From Vicugna pacos (lineage: Eukaryota > Chordata > Mammalia > Artiodactyla > Camelidae), in contig NC_132992.1 of the NCBI RefSeq assembly GCF_048564905.1, positions 31,730,501 to 31,794,500 of the forward strand: 64,000 nt of DNA. Reading direction: 5' to 3'. Both the position numbers and the translations under genes were made by a program. Under the pieces are notes generated by a model that had not been told where the DNA came from, searched no databases, and worked only from the letters and a program-made list of their open reading frames with translations. This document shows, piece by piece, positions 34,454 to 47,714 of this stretch. Every line of letters begins with the position of its first letter. Position 1 is the stretch's first letter.

Positions 34454-34924
34454 CTCAGCGGGCTCTGCCCCCTCCAGCCACAGTCTCACCGTGAGGCTGC
34501 CACCTGCATCTGTAGGGCTTATCAGTCCCCACCTACATCAGTGTAGTTTCAATCACAGACACGTTTTCACCCTACAGATTTGGGACTTTGGTCTTTATCT
34601 TCCTTCTCAATCTGTATCTCCTTCTGCACTTAAAACGTCTAACTTGGGTCAGAAGGGTAGCTGATAAGAGGACAGAATTGAGAATTAAAACACATATTTA
34701 CCACAGTAGGCTGGACTCCAAGAAGGTGAAATGTGAAAGGGATTAAAAGAGAAGTCACTCCAATAAAGATATTATCCAGCTTAGCCAGGCATCTGAAGAA
34801 CGTTCAGGTCCACCACAGTGCGTCCCAACAGGCGATTGTGAGTACATCCTACCAGTGCTGCAAAGCCAACAGACCAAATTCAAAGTTCAATATGAACTTG
34901 ATCACTTAGAACAAATTTATTTCT

Positions 34925-35590
34925 TGTGTTTCTACATGCAAAAAGTCTGAAATCAATTTCACTGTCTACAATCAAGGTCTTGGCAGGCATGGCTCCTTCT
35001 AGAGGCTCTGAAGGAGATTCCAGTTCCTTGTCTTTTCCAGCTACTGGAGGCCACCTGGATTCCTCGGCTCATGAGCCTTTCTTGAATCTCTCCAACCTCT
35101 TGCTTCCACCACCACTGCTCCTTCCTCTTCTGCAGTCACATATCCTTCTGCTTCTGTCTCACAAGGTGTAAAAAGTAAATTAACAGAAATCACAATTAAA
35201 TAGAGGTGGGAGACAGTGGGAGCGCTCATGCCCTGTGAGGAGAGCAGAGCTCAAAGGGCAGAAGAAGGACTTGTCTTGTTTCCTGGCAAGGACTCAGCCA
35301 ATGAGAAGCCGTGGACCCTCTTCTTTACTACAGCCCTCCCCACTTCTCCTCTCTGTAAACACATTGTCCTTCCCTTGCTGTGTGGGGACTTGGTTACAGA
35401 CCTTGAACTGCAATTCTCTTCTGATCTAGAATAAAACCATGTTTGCTGGAGAAATTTCTGGCAGTCTATTTGTTTCTGGTAAATAGAGGATATTTATGAT
35501 TATATTTAGGGTCTACCCTGATAATCCAGGAAAATTCGTATCAAGAACCTTAAGTTAATCACATATCCAAAGTCCCTTTTGCCACATAAA
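34925..35590. mobile_element. MLT1-like (ERVL-MaLR) LTR fossil with a nested LTR-like piece
   Basis: 34945-35165 and 35506-35570 resemble the two halves of an MLT1-type LTR ('tgtcttttccagctactgg', 'cctgataatccaggaaaa'). The part between, about 35200-35490, looks like a different LTR-type insert ending near an AATAAA at 35431. The elements are old and broken. Family calls are by memory. Confidence 0.45.
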
Positions 35591-35599
35591 GTCACATTT

Positions 35600-38262
35600 T
35601 CATTTTATGTAGTTAAAAATTTTATTGGAGTATAAGTGACTAGCTATGTTATATTAGTTTCAGTTCCACAACATAGTAATTTGGTATTTTATCAATTACG
35701 TGCCAAACTTATTATAAAATATTGAGTATATTCTCTTACATAACATACTTATAATCTATTGATTTTAGCCCTGAAAGTTTGTACCTCTGAAACCTCTTTA
35801 CCTCTTTCACCTGTACTCCTTTCCCCTCCAGTCACCACAAATTTGTTCCCATATCTGTTGTCTTTCTGTTTTGTTAAATTTATACATATGTTTTGCTTTT
35901 TACATTTCACATATAAGTGAAAACATACAATATTTGTCTTACCTTGTCTGACTTAATGTGCTAAGTATAATACCCTCCAGATCTGTATCATCTATAACCA
36001 TATTGTCCCAAATGGCAAGATATCTTTGTTTTTTAATTCTTTGTGTGTGTACGTGTGTGTGTGTTCTATATCTAATCATATGAATGAATACAGAGTTTGC
36101 TTCCATCTCTTGGTTATTGCAAATAATGCTGCTGCGAACATTATGGTAAATATATATTTTCGATTAATGGTTTTGTATTCTGCTGACAAATACCCAGAGT
36201 GAAATTGCTGGATCATATGGCAGTCCTCATGTTACTTTTTTGAAGAATCTTCATGCTCATTTTCATCGTAGCTGCACCAGTTTACTTTCCCACCAAGGGT
36301 TCCCTTTCTCCAGATTCTCCACAATGCTTGTTATTTCTTGTGTGTGTGTGTGTTTCATGATAGCATTCTGACAGATGTGAGGTGATATCTCATTGTGGTT
36401 TTGATTTCCATCTCCCTGATGTTTAAAGATGTTTAGTATTTTTTCATACATCTGTTGGCCATCCATGTGTCTTCTTTGTTAAAAAAATGTGTATTTAGGT
36501 AGTCTCTCACTTTTTAAATCAGATTATTTGTGTTTTTGATATTGAGAGTATAAGTTCTTTATATACTTTGGACATTAACCCCTTATTGACAAATCACTTG
36601 CAGATTTCTTCTTTCATTCAGTACGTGACCTCTTCCTGGTGTTGATGGTTTCCTTCGCTATGCAAAAAATTTTAGTTTGATTAGGTCCCATTTTCTTATT
36701 CTGGGTCCTTTTTGTCCCTGCCTGAGGAAACAGGTGTAAAATATATTGCAGTGATGAATGTCTTAGAGCATACTGTCTATATTTTGTTTTAGGAGTTTTA
36801 TAATTTCAGGTCTTACACTTAAGTCTTTGATCCATTTTGAGTTTGTCTTCATACGTGTTGTAAGAAAATGTTCTACTTTCATTCTTTAACTATTAGCTGT
36901 CCAGTTTGCCCAACACCACTTATTGAAGAGTGCACTTTTCCCTGTTACTTATTTTTGTTTCCTTTCTCATAGGTCGATTGATCGTATGTGCATGGATTTA
37001 ATTCTGGGCTCTCCAGTCTGTTTCATTGAATAATATGTCTGTGTTTGTGCCAGTACCAGAGAGCTTAGATGATTCCTTTGTAGTATATTTTAATGTCAGG
37101 GAATTTCCACATTGCTCTTTTATCTCCAAATTGCTTTGGCTATTTGTGGTCTTTGGGATTCCATACAAATTTTAGTAATATTTGTTCTATTCAATGAAAA
37201 ATGTCATGAGTATTTTGATAAGGATTTGTTGAATCTGTGAATTTCTTTTGTTAGGGTGGACATCTTGACAAGAGTAATCCTTCCTACTCATAAACATGGA
37301 ATGCTTTTCTACTTATTTCTATTGTCTTCAATTTCCTTATCAATGTCTTATTCTTTTCAGGGTAAAGATCTTTCACCTTCTTGGTTAAATTTATTCCTGG
37401 AATTTACTCTTTTTCATTTAGTTGAAGATTGTGTTGTTTTCTTCAGTTATCTTTCTGATAGTTATTATTAGTGTGTACAAATGAAAATTTTTCTGTATAT
37501 TCATTGTGTACCCTGCAACTTTATTGAATTTATTTATTAGTCCTAAAAGTGTTTTGTTGGTGTCTTCATAATTTTCTACATTGAACATCAGGCCATCTGC
37601 AAACAGTGGCAGCTTTATTTCTTTCTCTCCAATTTGGATGTTTTTTATTTCTTTGTTCTGTCTGATTGCTGTGGCTAAAATATTAAATACTATGTTAAGT
37701 AGAAGTGAAGAGAGTGGGCATCCTTGTTTTGTTTCTGATCTTAGAGAAAAAGTTTCAGTTTTTGAATCATTGAGTTTAAGATTAGCTATGGATCTGTCAT
37801 ACATGGCCTTTATTATTTAAGGTATGTTCCCTCTATACCAAGTTTATTGAGAATCTTAACGTAAATAGATGCTGAATTTTATCAAATGAATTTTCTCCAT
37901 CCATTGAGATAATCATGTAACTTTATCCTTCATTCTGTTAATGTGTATCACAGTGATTGATTTGTGGATATTGAACCTACCATGCACACCTGGAAAAATC
38001 CTATTTACTCATAATGTGTACGTATTGTTGAATTCAGTTTCCCAATATTTGCTGAGGATTTTTGCATCTCTGAGTTTTGGGAATATTGACCTGTATTTTC
38101 CTTTTTTTGTAGTATCATCGTCTGGTTTGTGTATCAAAATACTGCTGGCCTTATTGAAAAAGTTTGGGAGTACTCAGTATTCTTCAGTTTTCTGGAAAAA
38201 TTTGAGCAGGATGGGGACTATCTTTTCCTTAAATATTTGGAGAATTCCGCTGTGAAGCCATA
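35600..38262 (-). mobile_element. LINE-1, 5'-truncated, antisense (B only)
   Basis: About 2.7 kb of L1 lies in antisense orientation with its 3' end at the left. The minus-strand frame at 37418-37804 encodes part of the ORF2 reverse transcriptase: ETFSLRSETKQGCPLSSLLL, then FADGLM, where an active L1 would have FADD, so a catalytic Asp is replaced by Gly. No complete ORF2 remains. Unit A has different sequence here. The right end joins the shared hAT relic at about 38270. Confidence 0.8.
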
Positions 38263-38282
38263 GCATTCTCTACATCAAGAAT

Positions 38283-38640
38283 CAACAAAATATGACCCAT
38301 GACCAAATCTATTCAGCCGCCTATTCTTGTAAGAAAAGTTTTATTGGAGCACAGCAGCGCTCATTTATTCATGTATTATCAGTGGCTTCTTTCATGCCAC
38401 AGTGGCAGAGTTCAGTAGTTGCAACAGAGACTGAATGGCCTGCAAAGCCAAAAGTATTTACTATTCTACCCATTATGGAAAAAGATTGTAAACCCCTGTT
38501 CTGCATCATTAGTCATCAGGGAAATTCAAATTGCTACCACAGTGACACCGCTATATACCATTATGTTGGCTAAGAGTAATTAAACAACAATGTTAAGTGT
38601 TGACAAAGAGTTAGAAAAAGTAGTTTGATTTAGAATCTAC
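38283..38640. repeat. hAT-like relic followed by L1 fragment (B)
   Basis: Counterpart of 3540-3895: 'gttttattggagcacagc', 'tggcctgcaaagccaaaag', then 'atcattagtcatcagggaaa'. Confidence 0.55.
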
Positions 38641-40959
38641 TTAGTGTTCCCTTTAGTGTGAAGGGCTCTCCTTGATCTGATGTTGCTATTACGGGAGGAA
38701 AGACAGCCCCATGCAGTGATTCAGCCTGAGGACCAATTCCTGTCTTTGAAGGGACCCTAGGGCAAGTGAGGTCCTTCCATGAATATATCCGAAGCCCTGT
38801 TTTCTCCTGGTAGGTCTAGCATCCCAACCAAGCCTTCCAGATCCCCCTGACACACACCTAAATTAGGGGAAACAAAGATTTCACTGGGGGAAACCTCATC
38901 AAGGGCAAACTCTCCCTCTATCTGGAGAAATCACTGGCCTAAGAAGAACACTCAGCCATTCATATCAGTGCTCTGACTGATGCATGGTTGATAATCATCA
39001 ACTTTTAAGAAACCTTATACAATTGTACAGTGTAACTTCTCTATAGGGCCACAAAGGGGCAGTGGTGCTTCAGAAAAGATTAACATTTGTCCCACATCTA
39101 CATATTCTCCAAGAAGTCACAAATTAGCCTTTAAAAATCTAATGACTTTTTAATCTCCTATTAGCTTCAGTTTTAATCTATCTATTATGTATATTTCTAT
39201 GTGGATAAGTATCTATGTATGTATGTATGCATGCATATATCCATCTACCTAAGTAGTATCTGTGTATATTCTAGTCTACTAGTTTGAAACCTCTGACTTT
39301 GGAAATCAACACTTCTTTGAACAATACAGGTTGTTCTTCAAGATCAGGACCATATTAGCTTCTAGAATACAAATTTATAATGTTTCCACCCAGACACAGC
39401 CCAGTCTCCAACCACTGAGTTAATCTGTGCCTAGAATTCCCTCACCCCATTTTTAAAACTGCTGGTGGTGTAAGTACCAATCCAAGCATCCGTCCATTGG
39501 AGCCATTGTCTCTCTGGGCCAGAACTAGAGCTCATTACTCGTTTGTTTGTTTTATTTTATTTTATTTTTTGTCACATCATATAGATACACATTTCTCTCC
39601 AGCATCTTTTATCTGAATGCACTTAAATATTGGGAATAGGTTGGCTGAAGACTGGGATTATGTCTCCTTCAGGAAGGAGACCCAAGTATTGCTCATGTAC
39701 TAGGCACTTAGGAGCACTCAGTAAACATATATGGAAGAGATGTATTAATGAATAAATAAATCAAAAGAAAACATATCAAAATTTAACAATTAAGAATCCC
39801 CTGGGAGTGCTGGAGTCAAATGGGATTAGTCTGAGGAATGGAACTCTTATCATTCTCTTCTGTTGGACTGAAATGATGTTTTTCTTTGACTGGATTTGAA
39901 ATGACATCAATTACAGACACAATAAAATTCTCTCCATATTTCAGAAAAAGGGTGCTCTTTACTTCTTTTAACTTCTATTATTGATAATGCAGAGCAACAC
40001 TATCTTTAGGGATGCTTTGGAATTTATCCTTAATTTCTGTCTTTATATCCTGCTGTGTTAGCATCAAAAATCAAATTGATTTTTTGTATTTTTGTATTCT
40101 ACCTATGAGGATAAAGGGTAGAGAAAATATTAAATGTTTGTTCAAACCCATGATGAGAACTACCAAAAAATGTCACATTATTGAATGGTCTTGGCCAGAT
40201 CTTCTAAAGTCTAAAGAATTTTTCTAGCCTTTCTTGTCTGTTTGGAGATTAAAACTCCTGCAGATCAGATAATGCCAGTACTTCTGAATTTTTTTCGCCA
40301 CATATATTCTTAGAAATATTTCACTAGGCTGAATTATATTTTAGAAGAAATACAAATAAATTGAAATTGATTTTATTATCTTCTGTCATTCCCTAGGGTC
40401 GTATGAAATGTGGATACATCTCAAACATTATATTAAAATTTAAGTTCCATGAGGGCAAAAAGGCTATGTATTCTGTCTGCTCTGATCCATGACTTAAGCT
40501 TGTAATGGTATATTATGTCCCTTGTATGTCCTCATTAGACTTTAATCATTTTTTGTAATAAAAAAGAAATGCCACTCTATGTACTAATCCTGGGACCTCA
40601 TGGGAGTCCCTGTCTCCCCTATTGTAAAATTATATCATCCCTACTGACACATCAAGCTGCCCTTGTACATGATATTTAACGTTCTAGGAAGTGTGAGGAG
40701 AGGAAGAACGAGATAGAGGTAGATAGTTTGAAACTGATCATTTTTCATGTGTAAATAGATTTCTCATTTTCAATTAAAGTAATTTTCAGCAATTCTAAGG
40801 GCAAAAAGGGGAAGTGCTTGCTTTGCAAAAATAGCTTTCAGTGAAAGTCCTTGTGAGAGGGTGGGGCCTCTTGAAAGCATTACAGCAGCTGTGAGCTTGC
40901 AGTGAGCTTCCTCGCTGGCCGAGAAGACCAGCTGTCAACGAGCTTTGGTGCCAGGAACA
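38641..40959. other. Gene-free interval upstream of TRAV23-B
   Basis: It aligns in parts with 3896-5482. Additional sequence relative to A lies at about 38750-38930 and 39200-39800, including a TATG/CATG low-complexity patch near 39213-39240. No gene was seen. Confidence 0.4.
39049..39063 (+). promoter_or_regulatory. CTCF-like motif upstream of TRAV23-B
   Basis: CCACAAAGGGGCAGT matches 14 of 15 positions of the core. Counterpart of 4160-4174. Confidence 0.35.
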
Positions 40960-41462
40960 ATGGACAGGATTCTGGGAGCATCGTTCTTAATTCTGTGGCT
41001 TCAACCAGGCTGTGAGTTATGGAGGAGAAACCCTAGGATAAGTTTAATTTGGGGGAATGAAAGATTGGGTTACAGACAGAGTCATGCTGGTAGAAATTTA
41101 TAGGATGAGATATAAATTTGCAGACCTAATGAATTTTTCTTCTTAATCAGGGGTGAGTGGACAACAGGATGGAAAAAGTGACCAACAGCAGGTGAAACAG
41201 AGCCCTCAACCTCTGGTAGTCCACGAAGGCACAATTTCAATTCTGAACTGTACTTATGAGAACAGTCTATTTAACTACTTCTCATGGTACCGGCAATACC
41301 CTGGTCAAGGCCCTGAATTCTTGATAGCCAAAAGTTCAAGTGGGAATAAAAAGGAAGATGGAAGATTCACAGTTTCCTCCAATGGGAGTGCTAAACACTT
41401 CTCATTGCACATCAAGGACTCCCAGCTTGGAGACTCGGCCACCTACTTCTGTGCAGCAAGTG
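40960..41462 (+). CDS. TRAV23: T-cell receptor alpha (delta) variable 23, copy B
   Basis: The leader exon is 40960-41011 ([16 protein letters not shown]), donor GTGAGT, and the V-exon is 41151-41462 after the acceptor at 41149-41150. The mature part starts [18 protein letters not shown], which is closer to human TRAV23 ([11 protein letters not shown]) than copy A is. First Cys is in LNCTY, Trp in FSWYRQ and second Cys in YFCAAS. NCT and NGS are sequons. The frame is intact. CDR1 (NSLFNY against NDAFHY in A) and CDR2 (SSSGNK against SLVGNK) differ, so the two copies would give distinct receptors. The RSS is close to consensus. Likely functional. Confidence 0.93.
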
Positions 41463-41501
41463 CACAGTGCTCCCCAGGCACCTGCAGCCTGTACCCAAAC
41501 C
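41463..41501 (+). other. RSS, 23-bp spacer, TRAV23-B
   Basis: Heptamer CACAGTG (41463-41469), 23-bp spacer and nonamer ACCCAAACC (41493-41501). Confidence 0.92.
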
Positions 41502-41584
41502 TGCAGCTGGGGCTCCAAGAAACCCTGCTGTGTAGACAAAATGTTCACAAACATACACACACATAATCCATTTGGTCATAAATA

Positions 41585-44400
41585 AGTCTTAATGCATAAA
41601 AAATCTGAATGTATACAGGATTTATTCTTTGACTAAAACTGAATTGATATAGTAAATCAACTGCAAATAGATGTCACCAGAAATCCCCAAATATTTGGAA
41701 ATTATGCACTAAGCTTTAACTAGCAGGTTAAAGAAGCAATTAGAAACGCTATCAGAAAATAGAAAAAAAATCTAGTGAGGACACATATATAAAAGTAAGA
41801 GTGAGAAGCAGGTAAAATAGTACATTGATGGAAATTATCTTTAAAATGTTTATATTACTAAAGAAGAAAGGTTGAAAAAGTATTATCTAGGCCTTAAATA
41901 ACAGAAGATAGAAAAATAAAATGAATTAAACACAACATCAGCTAACAGAAGGAAATAATTTTTGTAAGTGAAATTATGAAATACAAGCAAACAATAGAAA
42001 TATCCATAAAATACAAAGTTAATTTTCTTAATATGATTAATCAAATTGATAGATTTCTAGATAGAATTAAGAAAGGAACAAGGAGAAAATGCAAATTATA
42101 AATATAATGAATGAAATAGAAAAATGTACTACATAGTCAACATTAAAAGGATAGTAAAAGAATATCATTATCAAGATTATGCCAACAGATGTAGACCCAC
42201 ATGTGTGGGGAAACCTGATATTTTTGACAAAGTTGAAAAGACAGTTCAATGGAAGAAGTGTAGCTGGATGAGCAAGTGATGTTGGGACCACTGGATTTTC
42301 AAGGCAAATAATTCAACATTTGCCTAAACCTCACAAATTACACAAAGTTAGAGGACAGTCCCAAAATGGATCATACAAACAAGTATAAAATGTAAAACAA
42401 TAAAGCTTCTAGAAGGAAAAACAGTAGAAAAAATAGGAGAAAAATCTTCATGACTTAGAGAAAAGGCAAGATGATTTTTAACATGATACCGAAGTATAAT
42501 CTACAAAAAAAGACTTCAATTTCATCAAGATGAACAATGTTTGCTCTGTGAAAGGCATTATTAAGAGAATGAAAAATGCAAGCCACAGTCTGACAGGAAA
42601 TATTTGCTGAATATATTTTTCTCAACAGTCTAGTATTCAGAATACAATGAACTCCCTAAACTCAACAGGAAGAAAAGAAACAATCCAATCAAAGAGTGGA
42701 TAAAAACTCACACAGACACTTTACGTAACAAAGAGGCGATGTGGTAGGGAAAAAAGCATATAAAGAAGCACATGAACAGATGTTCAACATCATTAGCCAT
42801 GAGGGAAATGCAACGTAAGGCCACAATGAAATACCATCCCACATCTATCAGAATGCCTAACATAAGAATACTGACAGTATCAAGTTTTGGCATGAATGCA
42901 GAGAAACTGAATCACTCATATATTGTTGATGAGTGAGTGGTCCAGTCATTCTGGAAAACAATGCAGCGGTTTCACATAAAGCTAAACATTCACTTACTTT
43001 ATGACCCAGCAATCCACACCCCTGGGTATTTATACTTAAGAAATGAAAAACTTCTGTTCACACAAAAATCTGTACATGAATATTCATGGTGGCTCTGTTT
43101 GTGATGGCCAAAACCTGGAAACCACCCAAATGTTCTTCATTGGGTGAATGGTTAAATAGGCTTCAGTACATCCATCTGATTACATATTATTTATAGATCT
43201 ACCACAATTCCCGTGGAGTTAGGTCCCAATAAACCATCATAAGTTGAAGATAGTGTAGTAAGTCAAAGATGCATTTCATAATCTAACCTACCAAGCATCG
43301 TAGCTTAGCCGAGCTTAGCTTAAATGTGCTAACATTTATATTAGCCTACAGCTACAGGGGAAAATCATCTAACACACTGTCTATTTTACACTAAAGGGTA
43401 GAGAATCTTGTAATTTACTGAGTACTGTGCTGAAAGTGAAGAGCAGAATGGTTGTGTGGGTACAGAATACTTCTAAGTGTATTGGTTGTTTTATCCTGTG
43501 GTGAGGGGAGCTCAGCTTGCACAGCTTCACCAGACAGTATCACATGCCATGTTACTAGCCTGGAAAAGATGAAAATTCAAAATTCCAAGTATGGCTTCTA
43601 CAGAATGCATGTGCCTTCTAACCACTGTAAAGTCAAAACTACTGAGTTGAATCATCATAATTTAGAGACAGTCTGTAGTGACTGAAAGGAACAGACTGTT
43701 GATACGTGCAATAAACTAGATGTACCTCAAGGGTGTTACTCTGAGTGGAAAGAAGAAGTCAACCCCCGAACGGTGCAGAGTGTGTGATTACACTTACTGG
43801 CTTATTATGGTCCCACACATAATGTATGATTTTACTTATACCATATTCTCAAAAGGACAAAATATAAAGATGCAAAAAAGATCAGTTGCCAGGGGTTATC
43901 AGGGGATGCACGGGTGTGGAGCGTGATGTGGAGGATGATGAAACAGTTCTGTATCTTGATTTTAGTGGTAGTAATAAGATCCTATACATGTGATAAAATT
44001 TCATAGCACTATGCATCAAAAAGTGCATATAAAAATGAGTGATTCAGAGTAAGGCCTGTATTTTAATAATATTTTATCCATATCAATTTCCTGGTTTTGA
44101 TCAATGTACTACGGTTATGTAAATTATTATCTTTGGAGAAAGTTGTGTGAAATGCAGAGAGAACTCCACAATACATTGGCAACTTCTATGTGAGCCTAAA
44201 ACTATTTCAAAATAAAAGTAAGCATCTGATGCAACCGTAAGATTGCTGGTGGCAGTGTAAACCGGGCAACAACTCTGGTGGTTTCTCACAGAGTTAAACA
44301 TACACACAACCCAACAACTCCACTTCTAGGCATTTACGGAAGGGAATGAAAATATGTCCCCAAAAGACTGGTAAAGAATATTCATAATGGAGTAGAGTAT
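41585..44400 (+). mobile_element. Old LINE-1 with nested Tigger-like element (B)
   Basis: Counterpart of 6180-8650. Sense L1 text runs to about 43190, a Tigger-like element occupies 43195-43690 ('aaaatcatctaacacactg'), and L1 3' UTR resumes to about 44060. About 44220-44390 looks like a further piece of L1 ('gattgctggtggcagtgta') not obvious in unit A. Confidence 0.7.
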
Positions 44401-46830
44401 ACATTTGATTAGAGTTCTCTTCATTGGACTGAGATATAGAAAATTAAAGTAGGATACAGTACCTAGACTGGAATGCTTGTTCAGTCTCAGAGAACAGCCA
44501 TTATCAAGGATGTAACAGGCAGAGACAAAAGGGAAGATCTGGGAACCTCAGTAGTGATTCTGTGCCTTCGTACGCTATGTGAGCTGTGGGAGTGACTATT
44601 AAGGAACCAAGGAGATTCTGAGGACAAGCAACCATAGAACTACTCAATTATGCTCACCAGGATTTCTTTACGGGGTGGGAAAACAAGAATAAAATGTTTG
44701 AAATTGGATAACTTGACATAAACAACTTCAGTAGATGAAATTTAAGGACAAAATGGAAAAGAATCTTCATTCCTTCAATGTCGAGAAGGGGAAATATTTT
44801 TATCTTGGAAAACATTTATACTGGTAATACTTTTTTTTTTTAACATTTTCACTGATTAAACAGCATTTGGGGAGAGGTTTTGTCCTCCTGACAACTATAA
44901 TAAGAACTGTGGAATTGTACCAAATGATACAGAAGCACTCTTAACAAGATGGCCAAGTATTTGGATTTGGAGGACCCATGGACTCTTGCTTCCTAGAATT
45001 CCTAATAAATTAAGCCTAAAGTTATATCATAAATGAATATGATTTTCTGCTGTTACTGTTTGGTATGCCAATACACACCTGGAGAGATTACAAAGTCAGC
45101 AGCCTATTTTGTTATTATTTGTCTGAGCATTATTTGCTGCTGTGAACTTACCAGATCCCGTGGTTTGGTGGGTAAGAAGGAAGGAAAGGAGCTGAGGGCT
45201 CCTTGTTTGTCTTTTGTAGGGAAGCCGGGAATGGGTGAGCATAGTTCACCTTAGAATCGAACTCAGAGGCAAGACAACAATCAGAATATGATAATATGTT
45301 TGCAATCACAGCATGACTCATAATGAATTCATTTCTGATAGGGCCCTCAATTTTATCACAGATTAATTTATGAAATTTTGTAATTACTTAAAGTAATACA
45401 TCTCCTTCCCATACAGCTTTCAATATGAAGCTCTAGCTTGCCCTTTAACAGATGTAATCATTTATCATTAAATTATAAGGAAAAGCAGAACAATGTTCAT
45501 GAGAGACTGAAGCCCCCAACCTGGTGTCACAACACATTCAGACTTGATCCAGCTAGAAACTACAATTCAGAGGCAGCTGCTGTAATGCACCTGAGGACTT
45601 ACTGTCAGGAACCCAGAGCAGGGCCACTTCAACAAAGGGGAAATCCTGCCATCAGTCTGTCCCCAGCCTGCCCTGTAATTCATGGTCTTTTCTGCATAGT
45701 TACAAATAATTGTAAACCAGGGCATTGGCTCACTGTCAGCACTCAGTGGTGAAATGGGAGACAGGAGGAAATGTCTCAAATAAACATAAACTCTTCTTCC
45801 TGCGTCACTCATTAATTAGTTATTTTGACCTTAAAATCAAAGGACTGGCTGTTTTAGAGGCGTTGTCTGTGATTTCTTTTCTAGTTGTCTATTTGCCTTT
45901 GGTCCTTTTCTATTAATCCATTCATTAAAGCAATGACACCACATGGAAGACTGGCAGCAACATTCCACATGACATGTAACAGCATACACAACTTCAGTCA
46001 CCAGCTCTGTGCTGTTGACACACACTGTGTCTGCAGACTGTAGATACCACGTTCTGTAGGAGTGTGTTATAGCACTGGGTCACAGAAAGACCCGACATAA
46101 TTCTTCATTTTATTATGCAAAGACAATAATAACCAGACACTGAGAAGTGAGACTGAGCACTTTGGCCCAATGGGATAGAAAATGTGACGTCAGGACAATT
46201 CAAGGACTCATGATCTAATGAGTACAGTTCTACTTGTGGAGGCAACTGGACTGAATATCCTGATCCTGACTAAAGTCTAATAAGTAAGACTCAATGTCAG
46301 ATTTCCAAAGAAACAGTGTTTTATTCCTGTTATAATTTCATAAAAACATAAACAACTGAATAGAATCTGAAAGTCATAAGGATTGATTTATCATTTCATA
46401 TTTAAGCACCTTTGTTTCCTGAAAAACCTGAGTAAGGCTCTAGAAGCCAATTTAAAAAAGAGCGAGAGAGAGACATTAATTATTTTACATAAGATGCATT
46501 TCACCAAGAACGGGGAGGTCTGTGAGTTTTCCAAAAGAGTCATCAGATTCTGGATGGGGAATTTTACTTACAGGCTAAATGAATGACCAGGAAGTAGACT
46601 ACAAGAAGGGCTCATAGCCTATTCTAATCTGTTTTAAATGGCTGGCAAAATTATTCTGCTGTGTGATAACCAATGTATGTCAACTTGTTTAATCTGCAGT
46701 TCCCCTCGGCTCCAACCTTTAATGCGAACTGCTTTTCCCATGCCCCTTTTCAGGTACTGCCGAACTTAATGACCAGGGAAAGACCAGTAGACAATGTGAA
46801 GGTTTGTGGTGAGCCACGTTTTTCCCATCT
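44401..46830. other. Gene-free interval upstream of TRDV1-B
   Basis: No gene was seen. 44400-45650 has no clear counterpart in A. 45660 onward aligns with about 8760 onward in A and becomes very similar from about 46680. Confidence 0.4.
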
Positions 46831-46838
46831 GTGCGCAC

Positions 46839-46852
46839 AGACCACGTGGTCT
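46839..46852. promoter_or_regulatory. 14-bp palindrome with CACGTG E-box upstream of TRDV1-B
   Basis: Identical to the palindrome at 9925-9938 and at the same distance from the gene start, although nearby bases differ between copies. Confidence 0.5.
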
Positions 46853-46996
46853 ATGAACAGCACACACCCTCCTTCCTGTTTGGGGGAGGCACATCGGAAC
46901 CCAGGTACCACGTGCATGTGCTGACAGGGACTCAAAGACACAGAGCTCTTGGCTCAGACAGAACTAAACACATCTGTGCAGCGGAGCCCATGCCTC

Positions 46997-47547
46997 ATGC
47001 CGCTCTCCAGCCTGCTCGGGGTCTTCCTGGCCCTCATCTTCTCGGGTAAGGATGGTTCCAAACATGGGTGGGAATGTTCAGGGTGAAAGGATTGCACGTG
47101 GTATCTCACAGGGACTTGGGGAGGAAAGGAAGATTGGAGAAAGCTTGCATATCATGATTCTATTTGGCTTTTCTTTGGGACCTAAATTAGTCTCATTCCT
47201 ACATTATTCTACTCACTACCTCAGCTCTGTTTTCTGATTTTTCCCACAGGATCAGGAGTGGCCCAGACAGTTACTCAAGACCAGCCAGCAGTATCCTCTC
47301 ACGTAGGGGAGTCAGCCACCCTGAACTGTCGGTATGAAACAAGTTATAGCACATACTATATTGTTTGGTACAAGCAGCCTCCCAGTGGAGAGATGACTTT
47401 CCTTATTGAACAGGATTCATCTAGTGAGAATGCCAAGAGTGGCCGCTACTCTGTAAACTTCTGGAAAGCTGAAAAATCCCTCAGCCTCACCATCTCAAAC
47501 TTACAGCTGGAGGATTCTGCAAAATACTTCTGTGCTTTCGATGGAAG
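46997..47547 (+). CDS. TRDV1: T-cell receptor delta variable 1, copy B
   Basis: This is a second intact TRDV1. The leader exon is 46997-47045 (same 16 residues as copy A), donor GTAAGG, acceptor AG at 47248-47249, and V-exon 47250-47547. First Cys is in LNCRYETS, Trp in [11 protein letters not shown] and second Cys in YFCAFDGS. It differs from copy A at about 14 residues, including CDR1 (TSYSTYY against TSASIYY), an R-to-E change in FLIEQ, and the germline CDR3 start (AFDG against ALRE). Most base differences change residues. The RSS is identical in heptamer and nonamer. Likely functional, so the window provides two different delta V1 domains. The out-of-frame upstream ATG (46990) is also kept. 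Confidence 0.94.
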
Positions 47548-47586
47548 CACAGTGCTTGAAGTAATAGGATAAGCCTAACAAAAACC
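47548..47586 (+). other. RSS, 23-bp spacer, TRDV1-B
   Basis: Heptamer CACAGTG (47548-47554), 23-bp spacer identical to copy A, and consensus nonamer ACAAAAACC (47578-47586). Confidence 0.95.
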
Positions 47587-47714
47587 CCAGAGTGCAGTAA
47601 GAGAGAGCTCCCTGCTGCAGGAGCCAAGCCGAGATGCACACCTGCAGCCCCCAGACAAGACACGGCAGCCGTGTGGGTGTGTGGTCTGCGGTCCGGATCA
47701 GAAGACTGAATTCT

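Noticed and set aside
37418-37804. Reverse-transcriptase-like minus-strand open frame
   Set aside because: Not a host gene: it is the ORF2 piece of a truncated L1 with a changed FADD box, listed under the mobile element.
39213-39240. TATG/CATG short repeats, considered as a repeat array
   Set aside because: Only a short low-complexity patch; there are no regular spacers or repeat units as in CRISPR or satellite arrays.
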